DNA from: a candidate division FCPU426 bacterium | Lineage (GTDB): Bacteria > Oederibacteriota > Muellerivitia > Muellerivitales > DAHXKG01 | Direction of reading: 5' to 3' | DNA: 64,000 bases | Assembly (NCBI GenBank): GCA_027366525.1 | Contig: DAHXKG010000002.1 | Span: 1 to 64,000, forward strand | In this document: one piece after another, positions 38,116-47,306 of the stretch | Layout of the letters: every line of letters begins with the position of its first letter | Numbering within the stretch: the first letter of the stretch is position 1 | Position numbers and translations under genes: made by a program | Notes under the pieces: model-generated | The model's input: only the letters and a program-made list of their open reading frames with translations | Database searches by the model: none | Told to the model about the DNA's origin: nothing

Positions 38116-38823
38116 ATGCACATGAATAATTGGGACGGACAGCGTGAAACATTAGATGATCTTGCGCATGCGGTTCATTATAATCGATGGATTTATAGCC
38201 TGATACAACCCTATTTGGGCCACCGCATTATTGAGATTGGATGTGGCACCGGAAATATCACAGAATTTTTTGATGATAAGTATGTAGTACTAGCTACGGA
38301 TATTCATGATGGGTACTTGAAGACAGCTCAAACGCGTTTGAATTTTAAATCAAATATTACCTTTGAAAAAGTTGATTTGGAAAAAGGCCTTCAGCGACTA
38401 AAACAATTTAAGCCCGAAACGTTAATTTGCATTAATGTTTTAGAACATGTATTGAATGATTTCAAAATTATTCAGGATGGATTCCGTATTCTTGAACCCG
38501 GAGGCAAGTTTTTAATTTTTGTGCCTGCACTGCAAAAAATTTTTGGATCGATGGATATCAGTTATGGGCATTTTAGACGATATTCAAAAAAACAATTATC
38601 AAATTTATTTATGAAGAATGGATTTGAAATTCAAGTTTGTGAATATTTAAATTTGATAGGAGTAGTTGGATGGTGGTTTAATGGGCAGGTATTAAAACGT
38701 ACAATTATTCCTAAAATTCAAATGATAATATATGATCAGATGATTCGGTGGATGGCGCCAATTGGAAATAAAATTCCAAAACCATTTGGGCTATCTCTGT
38801 TTTGTGTTGGTGTGAAACGCTGA
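38116..38823 (+). CDS. Class I SAM-dependent methyltransferase
   Basis: 235 residues, ATG at 38116 eight bases after the second NHL gene. Motif I RIIEIGCGTGNITEF (about residue 33), an acidic VLATDIHDGYL motif II, then VLEHVLND and LEPGGKFLIFVPALQKIFGSMD. That last stretch is typical of the sugar- or lipid-associated methyltransferases found in polysaccharide loci. The substrate is unknown; possibly a glycan or the polyprenyl-linked sugar. A C-terminal hydrophobic stretch (LIGVVGWWFNGQVL) may bind the membrane. Confidence 0.8.
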   Translation: MHMNNWDGQRETLDDLAHAVHYNRWIYSLIQPYLGHRIIEIGCGTGNITEFFDDKYVVLATDIHDGYLKTAQTRLNFKSNITFEKVDLEKGLQRLKQFKPETLICINVLEHVLNDFKIIQDGFRILEPGGKFLIFVPALQKIFGSMDISYGHFRRYSKKQLSNLFMKNGFEIQVCEYLNLIGVVGWWFNGQVLKRTIIPKIQMIIYDQMIRWMAPIGNKIPKPFGLSLFCVGVKR

Positions 38824-38849
38824 TTATTAATCTGAAAAAGAGTACGAAT

Positions 38850-39584
38850 ATGGAATCTCAAGCCCAAAATCATGAGTTGGTGTTAGTCATTATTCCAACC
38901 TTTAATGAGCGCGAAAATATTGAAATCATCTGTGAGAAAATTTTAAATCAGATTATAAATTGTAATGTATTAATTATTGATGACAACTCGCCGGATGGCA
39001 CTGGTCAGCTAGCGGATGCTCTGGCACATAAGGATACTCGAATTTCTGTTTTGCATCGCGAAAAAAAAATGGGCTTAGGTAGTGCTTATATTCTGGGATT
39101 TCAATATGCCCTTGATAAGAATTATTTATCGGTGGTGACCATGGATGCAGATCTTTCACACGATCCAATTGCGATTGCCCAAATGCAACAATTGTCTCAA
39201 AAGTATGATTTAATTATTGGGTCACGCTATATTGAAAATGGAGCCATGATTAATTGGCGATGGTATCGATATTTGATTAGCCAGATGTCCAATTATTTAG
39301 TTAAAATATTTTTGGGTATTCCATTTAAGGATTGTACAGGGGGATTTAAACTATATTCGACGAGTTTAATAAAAAAAATTTTAACTGAAAAAATTTTTTC
39401 AAAAGGTTATGCCTTCCAATTTGAGGTTTTGTATCGAAGTATAAAATTAAATGCCACGATTATTGAAATACCGATCATTTTTTCAAATCGTACTCGTGGA
39501 ATGAGCAAATTATCGTTTCGCGAATTTCTGTTATTTGGATATACAATTTTTTTATTAAAATTCAGGACTTGGAACAGAAATTAA
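38850..39584 (+). CDS. Polyprenol-phosphate mannosyltransferase-like GT2 (DPM1-type)
   Basis: About 244 residues from ATG 38850 (AAAAGAG upstream); the upstream TTG frame overlaps the methyltransferase. Motifs: VIIPTFNERENI, IIDDNSPDGTGQLAD, REKKMGLGSAYILGF, the catalytic TMDADLSHDP (DxD), GSRYIENGAMINW, DCTGGFKLYS and the C-terminal GMSKLSF. It matches the soluble bacterial/archaeal DPM1 type that makes polyprenyl-phosphate mannose (or another hexose). No C-terminal membrane domain. It could supply a sugar donor for the GT-C proteins around it. Confidence 0.9.
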   Translation: MESQAQNHELVLVIIPTFNERENIEIICEKILNQIINCNVLIIDDNSPDGTGQLADALAHKDTRISVLHREKKMGLGSAYILGFQYALDKNYLSVVTMDADLSHDPIAIAQMQQLSQKYDLIIGSRYIENGAMINWRWYRYLISQMSNYLVKIFLGIPFKDCTGGFKLYSTSLIKKILTEKIFSKGYAFQFEVLYRSIKLNATIIEIPIIFSNRTRGMSKLSFREFLLFGYTIFLLKFRTWNRN

Positions 39585-39784
39585 TATAAAATTGTACTTG
39601 TGGAAATTTGAGTTTGTTTAGTCGCCAGGGTTCTAAAACAGTTTTAAAAACAAATGAATTTAACCTTAAGTGACTTTTATATGATAAAATCAACGGAGTT
39701 ATATGTATGTCTTTATCAACTGTAAAACGGTCCAATGAAGTTCATTTTAAAATGTAGCAATAAATATTTTTTTTGAAGGGGAAA

Positions 39785-40483
39785 ATGGCTCAATTTAAGT
39801 TATTGTCCGTGATCATACCTGTATTTAATGAGAAAAATACTGTTATTAAGATTATCGAGAAAGTAAGAGCCGTTAAATTAAATGGTATTCGAAAAGAAAT
39901 TTTACTTGTTGATGATGCCTCTACGGATGGAACCACAGAACTATTAAATAAAATTAATTTTCCAAACCTTAAAAAATTTCATCATGAAAAAAACCGAGGA
40001 AAAGGGGCGGCAATTCGAACTGCAATTCCGCATACCAAGGGTGACTTTATTTTAATTCAAGATGCCGATTTGGAATATGATCCAGATGATTATTCTAAAA
40101 TACTTAACCCTCTAGTGTCTGGTGATGCTGATGTGGTTTTTGGATCTCGGTTTTTGGGACCCCGACGTGTCTTTTTATTTTGGCATTTTGTTGGGAACCG
40201 ATTATTAACGTTGATTACGAATGTTTTATATAACACAAACTTAACGGACATGGAAACATGCTATAAAGTATTTCAAGGTGATATTTTGCGTTCAATTCGG
40301 TTGCGTTCCAATCGATTTAATTTCGAACCTGAAATTTCTGCAAAAATTTTAAAGAAAAAATATCGAATTTATGAAGTGCCGATAACATATAAGGGAAGAA
40401 ATTTCGAAGAAGGTAAAAAAATCACATGGCGTGATGGCATAGTAGCATTGATGGTCTTATTTTATTATAAGTTTTTTGATTAA
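39785..40483 (+). CDS. Family 2 glycosyltransferase (polyprenyl-phosphate glucose/GlcNAc type)
   Basis: About 233 residues from ATG 39785, with GAAGGGG immediately upstream (TTG 39773 is in frame). Motifs: VIIPVFNEKNTV, LLVDDASTDGT, NRGKGAAIRTAI, QDADLEYDPDDY (DxD) and DMETCYKVF, a set common to AglJ/Alg5-like transferases. A 200-base spacer before it, with no gene in it, separates it from the DPM-like gene. Confidence 0.87.
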   Translation: MAQFKLLSVIIPVFNEKNTVIKIIEKVRAVKLNGIRKEILLVDDASTDGTTELLNKINFPNLKKFHHEKNRGKGAAIRTAIPHTKGDFILIQDADLEYDPDDYSKILNPLVSGDADVVFGSRFLGPRRVFLFWHFVGNRLLTLITNVLYNTNLTDMETCYKVFQGDILRSIRLRSNRFNFEPEISAKILKKKYRIYEVPITYKGRNFEEGKKITWRDGIVALMVLFYYKFFD

Positions 40484-40509
40484 AATATTTATTTTTAAAA
40501 GGAATAATT

Positions 40510-41520
40510 ATGGCTAAAAAATTATCCAGATCTAAAAAAGATAAGGGAAAAAATGCAGACCCGGTTAATCAATCTAAAAATAAAAAACTAGTAATTGTAA
40601 TTGGATTAATTACTTTGTTTTTGATTGTGATTGAAACGGTTTTTTATTTTACCAAATTTATTCCACCTCCGGTTTTCTTTGTTCAAGTTACGCATGAAAT
40701 AAATTCAGCGAAGGAGCCTTGTGGTCCATTTACAGCATGGGACATGGCAGCACTGGGGCATTCTAGATTGGTGGTATCGGATCAAGCCCATGACCGAATT
40801 TTGATCTTTTCCCGGAATGGACAATTTTTAAATGCGTTTGGTGTGAAAGGCAATAAATTACCTGATGAATTTCAGGAACCCTCCGCAATTCAAACCACCC
40901 AAAGCAATCATATTTGGGTGATCGATTGTTGGAATGGACTAATTAAGGAGTTTACGTCGGTTGGAAAAAATTTATTTGAAGTTAATTTAAATAATAAAGG
41001 GTTTTATGGTCCGAGGGGATTTTATTATAATGGGAAAAGTTTTTATATCGCAGACACCGGATCGCATCGAATTGTAAAAGTTTCCAAATCAGGAACAATA
41101 GAATCAATATGGGGTAAGCATGGATCTGCTCCTGGTGAATTTATTAATCCCGTGGCCATTGCATCAAACCACAAGGATTTTTTTGTTACCGATGCCGGTA
41201 ATTATCGTGTTCAGGAATTAAATAAATATGGAAAGGTTATCAGGATTTTTAAACTAAAACGCAGACCATCTGGTGTTGCAGTTGCGAACCATGGACTCCT
41301 TTTTGTTTCTTCAAACGGTGGTGGATTTATTGAAGCATTTAATTATTTGACTGGAAAATTTTTAGGAAAATTAAAACCATTGGGAAAATCATCCAGTATA
41401 TTTCAAGGAGTTCTGGGCCTTTCGATGACTCCAACGGGACGATTATTGGCGGCAGTGGGGGGACATATCTATGAAATGAATATTTCTCCTAAAATTAAGG
41501 TGCAATCGAGTAATGGATGA
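40510..41520 (+). CDS. Membrane-anchored NHL-repeat beta-propeller (third)
   Basis: 336 residues, ATG with AAGGAA upstream. The N-terminus is Lys-rich (SRSKKDKGKN) with one membrane span at about 30-50. Later blades read GPRGFYYNGKSFYIADTGSHR, PGEFINPVAIASNHKDFFV and GNYRVQELNKYGKV. It has weaker repeats than the other two. Position between a GT2 and a GT9 gene ties it to glycan synthesis, perhaps as a binding or assembly factor. Confidence 0.82.
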   Translation: MAKKLSRSKKDKGKNADPVNQSKNKKLVIVIGLITLFLIVIETVFYFTKFIPPPVFFVQVTHEINSAKEPCGPFTAWDMAALGHSRLVVSDQAHDRILIFSRNGQFLNAFGVKGNKLPDEFQEPSAIQTTQSNHIWVIDCWNGLIKEFTSVGKNLFEVNLNNKGFYGPRGFYYNGKSFYIADTGSHRIVKVSKSGTIESIWGKHGSAPGEFINPVAIASNHKDFFVTDAGNYRVQELNKYGKVIRIFKLKRRPSGVAVANHGLLFVSSNGGGFIEAFNYLTGKFLGKLKPLGKSSSIFQGVLGLSMTPTGRLLAAVGGHIYEMNISPKIKVQSSNG

Positions 41521-41592
41521 ATGCCATTAAATAAGCCAGATATCAAAAAATTTTAACTGTCAATGGGACTACACTGAAGTTGTGAGGTTAAA

Positions 41593-42723
41593 ATGAAATT
41601 TTACAAGGCGGATTGTAGTTTTTTTTCAGGAGAAAAACCTTGTGCTCCTAATAAATCTCATGGCGCTATTTGTATAAGTTGTACGCAGTATCAGCCTATC
41701 TCGATGTGTATTTTAATTATCAAGCTTGCAGCAGTTGGAGATGTTCTTAGAACCACAGCCATTTTGCCAGCTTTAAAAAGCAAGTATCCAAAATCTTCAA
41801 TTTGGTGGATTACGGCTCCTCAATCTAAGGATATTTTAAAAAAAAATCCTTATATTGATCTAATTTTAGATACCAATGCCAATTTTTTTAAATTCGTTAA
41901 ATTTTCTATTGCATTCAATTTTGATATGAGCCGAGAGGCATCAGCAATTTTAATGGAAACGCAGGCATCTATAAAAAAAGGATTTTCGTTATCTAAATAC
42001 GGTTCGGTTATCCCTGCTGATTCCAAATCTGAACGATGGTTTAAAATGGGGATCACGGATGAAATTAAAAAGAAAAATACTAAAACATATCAGGAACACA
42101 TTTTCTATATTTCGGGGCTATCTTATAAACGAGAAAAACCACAAATCAATTTAGACTTGATGGATCGACAAAAAGCGAATCATTTTTATAAGAAATTCAA
42201 ATTAAATAGTTATAAAAAAATATTGGGTCTCAATATTGGAGCTGGAACACGGTGGCCTATGAAGAAGTGGACTTTTGATGGATTTGTTTACTTGGCAAAA
42301 AAAATAAAAAATAAGTATCCCAATGTAGGCATTCTTATCTATGGTGGTCCTGACGAACAAGAGATAATTCCAAAATATTTAAAAACTTTAAAAGACAAAG
42401 TTATTTCCACTGGAACCGACAATTCATTACGTGAGTTTGCTGCGTTAGTGGACCTCTGTCAGGTTTTAGTAACGGGTGATACATTAGCACTACATATTGG
42501 AGTAGCATTAAATAAAAGAGTTGTTGCTTATTTTGGACCAACTGCGGATGCCGAAATTGATTTATATGATCGTGGAGAAAAATTAAGATCAGAGATCCTT
42601 TGTCCGGATTTTTATATGGATAAATGTTCACAGCAGTTCACCTGTATGGATCACTTAACGGGTGAAACGGTTTTTAAATCAGTGGAACGCCAGCTGAACT
42701 TTGCAGATCAGGAGCGTAATTGA
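41593..42723 (+). CDS. GT9 (heptosyltransferase-like) glycosyltransferase with Cys-rich N-terminus
   Basis: 376 residues. The first 40 residues hold a cysteine cluster (DCSFFSGEKPC ... GAICISCTQY), known in some GT9-family proteins and possibly a metal site. Then comes the GT9 core: ILIIKLAAVGDVLRTTAILPAL (about 49-70), YPKSSIWWITA, a central GLNIGAGTRWPMKKW and the nucleotide-sugar-binding C-terminal half with STGTDNSLREFAALVDLCQVLVTGDT (in two parts) and HIGVALNKRVVAYFGPT. It likely adds a heptose or similar sugar to lipopolysaccharide-type core. ATG at 41593 has GTGAGGT upstream. Confidence 0.85.
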   Translation: MKFYKADCSFFSGEKPCAPNKSHGAICISCTQYQPISMCILIIKLAAVGDVLRTTAILPALKSKYPKSSIWWITAPQSKDILKKNPYIDLILDTNANFFKFVKFSIAFNFDMSREASAILMETQASIKKGFSLSKYGSVIPADSKSERWFKMGITDEIKKKNTKTYQEHIFYISGLSYKREKPQINLDLMDRQKANHFYKKFKLNSYKKILGLNIGAGTRWPMKKWTFDGFVYLAKKIKNKYPNVGILIYGGPDEQEIIPKYLKTLKDKVISTGTDNSLREFAALVDLCQVLVTGDTLALHIGVALNKRVVAYFGPTADAEIDLYDRGEKLRSEILCPDFYMDKCSQQFTCMDHLTGETVFKSVERQLNFADQERN

Positions 42724-42732
42724 TATTAATTT

Positions 42733-43440
42733 ATGAACATTTGCGTTACGATTCCAACATACAATGAAAGTGAAAATATAAAAAGCTTGATTGAAGAAAT
42801 ACGGCAAGTCTTGCCGATTGCATCTATCCTAGTTGTTGATGATTCTTCTCCGGATGGGACATCAAATATTGTGGAATCAATTCAAAAAGCGGATTCAAAA
42901 ATACATCTTTTAACAAGACCGTCAGAGGTGCGCGGGAGAGGTTGGGCAGGCCGTGATGGATTCATAAAGGCGCTTGAACTCAATGCCGATTTTATTGTGG
43001 AAATGGATGCTGACTTTTCCCATCATCCCAAATATCTAAATAATCTTTTGGAGCCCTTGGTTAAGGAGCAAATGGATGTGACCATTGGAAGTCGATATAT
43101 CAAGGGTGGAAGTGATATGGAAAGACCACGATATCGAAAATGGATTAGTTTCTGCGCTCAAAAATATTTAAGTTTGATTCTTGGTTTTAAAGTGCAAGAT
43201 CCTACTTCTGGTTATCGTGCATTTACGCGGAAGGCCTTAGAAAAAATTCATGTTCAAACACTAAAATCCAGAGATCCTTTTATTGTCACCGAGGTTTTAT
43301 ATCGATGTTATAAAGGTCACTTGAAGATTAAAGAAGTACCAATAAAATTTGTAGATCGTAATAAAGGAAATTCAAAATTAAAATCGACGACCTTAATCAA
43401 GTATCTAATTTCTGCTTTATTTTTGCCTTTTTCTGCTTGA
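42733..43440 (+). CDS. Polyprenol monophosphomannose synthase-like GT2
   Basis: 235 residues, ten bases after the GT9 gene. VTIPTYNESENI, VVDDSSPDGTSNI, RGRGWAGRDGFIKAL, EMDADFSHHP (DxD), GSRYIKGGSDM, DPTSGYRAF and NKGNSKL: the complete DPM1-like pattern. Second such synthase in the island next to the one at 38850, so the cell may load two different sugars or serve two lipid carriers. Confidence 0.9.
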   Translation: MNICVTIPTYNESENIKSLIEEIRQVLPIASILVVDDSSPDGTSNIVESIQKADSKIHLLTRPSEVRGRGWAGRDGFIKALELNADFIVEMDADFSHHPKYLNNLLEPLVKEQMDVTIGSRYIKGGSDMERPRYRKWISFCAQKYLSLILGFKVQDPTSGYRAFTRKALEKIHVQTLKSRDPFIVTEVLYRCYKGHLKIKEVPIKFVDRNKGNSKLKSTTLIKYLISALFLPFSA

Positions 43441-43494
43441 AAATAGAAATTAGCTATAATTAGTGTGATTAAAATTTATTTACTGAGGTAAAGC

Positions 43495-46290
43495 GTGCCA
43501 TCATCCAAAAATAGAATTGACTTGAAAAAAAAATTAAAAGACAAACTCGTTTACTTAAGGGAATTTATAATTTATGGGTTATCAAGCATAGCTTTTATTA
43601 CAGGACAAATTTTCTTTATTACTCAACAAAGAACTACAGGTCTATTAATTTCGCTCATTGGGGCTGGATTTGGATTGGGATACTACCTTTTATATGGCAT
43701 TCGAATTTATTCTCCGAAGAAGTTGCATGTAAAATCCTCAATTAAAATAAAGCCCTCTTTGCTTAGAGAAAATACCAAAAGTGTGATTGCAAATGATTCC
43801 CCAAAAATGCGCGTGGTTTTTGGACGTGGCATTTTTTTGATAATCTCATTTGTCATTGCTTTCATCGCTCAAGGCATTATAGCCCAACAAGGCAATCCGC
43901 AAACTTTAGACAAAGGGGTGATTCTTTATATCATATCAGCGGCATTGTTTCTGTGGGTCTTTAAGCCTTGGTTTAGAGAAAATTTGAAAAATCTATCATT
44001 GAATCCCAAAATAGAAAGTATAGTATTTACTTTTATTATTTTAATTGCCATATTTTATCGATTTTATAAATTAAATAAAATTCCATCCGGTTTATTTATT
44101 GATCAAGGGTATGCAGGTTATTCTGCACTGAAAATTCTCCATCAAGGATGGCGTCCATTTTATATCACGGGATTATTGCATGCATTCTCGCTTGCGTATT
44201 ATCAATTAGCGCTTTGGTTTACGATTTTCAAGCCTAATCAATTTGGAATCTATTCATTCTATGCGACATTATCAATACTAGCTTTCCCACTTATTTATTG
44301 GACATTTCGACAATTAGCAGGTGCTAGGGTGGCATTATTAAGTATATTCATTTTAGCGGTGATGCGCTGGAATGTGAATTTTAGTCGTAATGGATTTCCG
44401 ACCATTCAAGTTCCATTATATATGTTTGGCACCTTAGCTTTCCTTTTATATGGGCTGAATAAAAACAAACGATGGGCTTTTATCATTGCAAGTATTTTTT
44501 TCTCGGCTGGATTTTATACATATCAGGCTTATCAAGTTTTCCCGCTCCTTTTATTGTTTTATTCAATTTATGAATTGATAAATAACCGGAGGCAGATTCA
44601 GAAGAATTTAATCAACATTTTTATTTTTACAGGATTAGGACTAATTTTAACATTTCCAGTGTATCATCGTTTATTATCCACTCAAAATCTAGGCTCCAGA
44701 GAATCTCAACTTTTTATTATGAACAAAGTAAAGGCCGAACATAGCTGGAAGCCATTTTGGAGAGTTGTCGGTAAAACAGAATTAATGTTTAATCGCGAGG
44801 GAGATTCCAATCCAAGACAAAATCTTCAAAATGCTCCAATGCTAGATACGATCAGCGGAATTTTATTTGTACTGGGGTTGTTTTATGCACTTTCTCGAAT
44901 AATTCGAAGAAAGTATTTTTATGCGATTAGTGGCTTTTTGGTGACGACGCTTCCATGTGTTTTAACCATTGATCCTGCTCACGCCAATCGGATGTTGGGG
45001 ATAACACCTTTTTTAGCATTTATTATTGCAATCCCGTTGTCAGTAATCTGGGGGAGAATTTATGAGATAGGGAAGCACAAATGGGAAAAATATTTTCTAG
45101 CAATAATGATTTTACCGTTAGGACTAATTTCATACAAAAATTTTTATATTTATTTTTATCAACAAGCAAATAATTATGCCAGTTGGGCAAACTATAGTAT
45201 CCATCCGACGGCGATGGGCAAGTTTATTCAAAGCCATGGACGAAAATATGATTATTATATCTCTCCAATATATTTTCATCATTATACAATTGATTACTTT
45301 GGCTATAAGGAATTATCACAAATTCACAGGCTTACGCTCCCAAATTCTTTAGCTCCACTTAAAACTCCTATTGGGAAAGGAGCCGCATACTGTTTGCCAA
45401 ACGATCAAAAATCCGTTTTAAAAATGCTTCTAAAATTATATCCGCATGGCGAAGCTGTTACATACCTTGATCCACAGTTTAAACCATATGTGTATGCATT
45501 TTTAGTTTCCGCCCATCAACTAAATCACGTGCGTGGAGTCAATGCGGAGATGCTGCTGGTAAAAAAGAAAATCCATTTAAAAAAATTCCCATTTAGTTAC
45601 AAAAATTTTAAGTATTCAATGAAAATTGTTGGAGATATATTTTTACCTTCATTTTCGAAGTATGAATTTCAGATTCCACATGGGGAAAGCATCCGATGCA
45701 GGATTGGTCAACGAACAATAGTGTTTGGCAAACAGTATCAGTTTGCATGTGGGTTTTATTCATTTGAAATGGATTATCATCCACTCCAATTTGAAAATAA
45801 GAATTTTTTAAATTTGAAAATGAAAATTTCAAATGGACCTTGGTCACTGGTCCCGAATTGGATGTTCACAACATTACAACTTAATCACGGATTAGAAGGT
45901 ACTTATTTTGATAATTTACAGGAATATAAAAATCGAGTCTTGGTAAAATGGGATCCGATTTTGGATTTTACAAATGGTAATGATTTAGATTGGGCATCAA
46001 TTCCAGAATTAATTTATTGGAATGGTTTTTTAAATATTAAAAAACAAGGCCTATATGCTTTTGATATTTCAACTTCTTGTCAAACAGAAATGGTGTTAGA
46101 TAATCGTATTATTTTAAAATCGCCTGACGATATTTCTAAACCAATTTACTTAACCCAAGGATTGCATTCTATTAAAATTTATTATCAAAATACAAATAAT
46201 TGGTGGATAACTTTTGCTGTTCGTTGGAAGAAGCCCTCATCATATAGATTCCATGTTATTCCTAATACAGCATGGGGTATTACGCAATAA
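43495..46290 (+). CDS. GT-C (GT39-like) membrane protein with C-terminal PA14-like domain
   Basis: 931 residues, GTG start with GAGGT upstream. Two membrane spans at the N-terminus, then a linker, and about ten more spans from 100 to 560. The first external loop has LFIDQGYAGYSAL at a GT-C-type position, followed by NFSRNGFPTIQ. The C-terminal 350 residues are soluble. From about 800, GLEGTYFDN with the spacing to IYWNGFLNIKKQGLYAFDI and LHSIKIYYQ is PA14-like. PA14 domains bind glycans in other proteins, so this tail may hold the acceptor or the product. In this family a PA14 fused to a GT-C core is unusual but not unknown. Confidence 0.75.
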   Translation: MPSSKNRIDLKKKLKDKLVYLREFIIYGLSSIAFITGQIFFITQQRTTGLLISLIGAGFGLGYYLLYGIRIYSPKKLHVKSSIKIKPSLLRENTKSVIANDSPKMRVVFGRGIFLIISFVIAFIAQGIIAQQGNPQTLDKGVILYIISAALFLWVFKPWFRENLKNLSLNPKIESIVFTFIILIAIFYRFYKLNKIPSGLFIDQGYAGYSALKILHQGWRPFYITGLLHAFSLAYYQLALWFTIFKPNQFGIYSFYATLSILAFPLIYWTFRQLAGARVALLSIFILAVMRWNVNFSRNGFPTIQVPLYMFGTLAFLLYGLNKNKRWAFIIASIFFSAGFYTYQAYQVFPLLLLFYSIYELINNRRQIQKNLINIFIFTGLGLILTFPVYHRLLSTQNLGSRESQLFIMNKVKAEHSWKPFWRVVGKTELMFNREGDSNPRQNLQNAPMLDTISGILFVLGLFYALSRIIRRKYFYAISGFLVTTLPCVLTIDPAHANRMLGITPFLAFIIAIPLSVIWGRIYEIGKHKWEKYFLAIMILPLGLISYKNFYIYFYQQANNYASWANYSIHPTAMGKFIQSHGRKYDYYISPIYFHHYTIDYFGYKELSQIHRLTLPNSLAPLKTPIGKGAAYCLPNDQKSVLKMLLKLYPHGEAVTYLDPQFKPYVYAFLVSAHQLNHVRGVNAEMLLVKKKIHLKKFPFSYKNFKYSMKIVGDIFLPSFSKYEFQIPHGESIRCRIGQRTIVFGKQYQFACGFYSFEMDYHPLQFENKNFLNLKMKISNGPWSLVPNWMFTTLQLNHGLEGTYFDNLQEYKNRVLVKWDPILDFTNGNDLDWASIPELIYWNGFLNIKKQGLYAFDISTSCQTEMVLDNRIILKSPDDISKPIYLTQGLHSIKIYYQNTNNWWITFAVRWKKPSSYRFHVIPNTAWGITQ

Positions 46291-46364
46291 TTTTTATTGA
46301 TAAAAAGACGATAGGAACTATTACTCGAATGCGATTTTTTAAAATCTCTTAAGGTGGAGAATTG

Positions 46365-47306
46365 ATGAAATTCTATGTTGGCGTGACCGATGATCAATGG
46401 TTTCAATTTCTTGCTTCCCGGCACCCTCACCCTGATGAGGTAAACTTTTGGCGTCCTAGTGGTCAGCATGAACACTGGGGTCCCATTCCAAAGGGATCTC
46501 TTTTTTTATTTAAATTACATCACCCAAATAATTTTATTGTCGGTGGCGGGTATTTTGTAAAGTACATCCGCCTGTCAGTTTCTTGGGCGTGGATGACGTT
46601 CTTGGAAAAAAACGGTGCCGATAATAGAGATCAACTTTATAAATCTATTCGAAAATATAATTCTAAATCTCATTCACATAATCCGATGATTGGATGTACT
46701 CTTTTGGCGGAGCCTTTTTTTTGGGAAAAGGAACAGTGGATTTCTAGTCCACCGGAGTGGCCTAAAAATATTGTTCAGGGGAAAAGTTTTGACTCTGAAG
46801 ATAATACAGTAGGTGCACGTCTTTGGAATCAGGTGAAACCCCTGTTGGCAAAACCACTTTTGGAACAGAAAAAGAGTCTTCAAGAAGTAGAAAAACATTA
46901 TGGAACTCCCCAAATTGTCCAACCGAGAATTGGCCAAGGAATTTTTCGAGCTTTAGTTGCAGATGCTTATCAATGGCGCTGTTCTATAACTGGCGAACGA
47001 ACTCAACCGGTTTTAGAGGCTGCTCATATAAAACCGTACTCCAAAGAGGGACCTCATGCAGTAAATAATGGGCTTCTTATGCGGTCGGACTTTCATATTC
47101 TTTTTGATCGAGGATATATAGGTATAGATTCTGATTTCAAAATCAAAATTAGTTCAAAAATCAAAGAGGAATTTAAAAATGGACGAGAATACTATGCCTA
47201 TCAAAATCAAAAATTGAAAGTTTTTCCAGAAGAACGCTCAGAATATCCTTCTCAGGAGTATTTGGAGTGGCATTTAAATCATTGTTATGAACGATTTCTT
47301 GCCTGA
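46365..47306 (+). CDS. HNH endonuclease with an N-terminal DNA-binding-like domain, possible type IV restriction enzyme
   Basis: 313 residues from ATG 46365, with GGTGGAG 5 bases upstream. The C-terminal third is an HNH_2-type nuclease: CSITGERTQPVLEAAH, then NNGLLMRSDFHILFDRGY with the His-Asn-His set. The N-terminal 190 residues (FYVGVTDDQWF, EVNFWRPSG, LFLFKLHHPNNFIVGGGYF, SWAWMTFLEKNGA, PMIGCTLLAEPFFW) belong to the domain found with HNH in modification-dependent enzymes, which resembles the sulfur-binding type. That would cut phosphorothioated or otherwise modified DNA. No partner methylase or dnd genes in the window. Confidence 0.7.
   Translation: MKFYVGVTDDQWFQFLASRHPHPDEVNFWRPSGQHEHWGPIPKGSLFLFKLHHPNNFIVGGGYFVKYIRLSVSWAWMTFLEKNGADNRDQLYKSIRKYNSKSHSHNPMIGCTLLAEPFFWEKEQWISSPPEWPKNIVQGKSFDSEDNTVGARLWNQVKPLLAKPLLEQKKSLQEVEKHYGTPQIVQPRIGQGIFRALVADAYQWRCSITGERTQPVLEAAHIKPYSKEGPHAVNNGLLMRSDFHILFDRGYIGIDSDFKIKISSKIKEEFKNGREYYAYQNQKLKVFPEERSEYPSQEYLEWHLNHCYERFLA

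Noticed and set aside
43436-43460. TTGAAA and TATAAT before the PA14-tailed GT-C gene
   Set aside because: The spacer is only about 12 bases, too short for a normal promoter.
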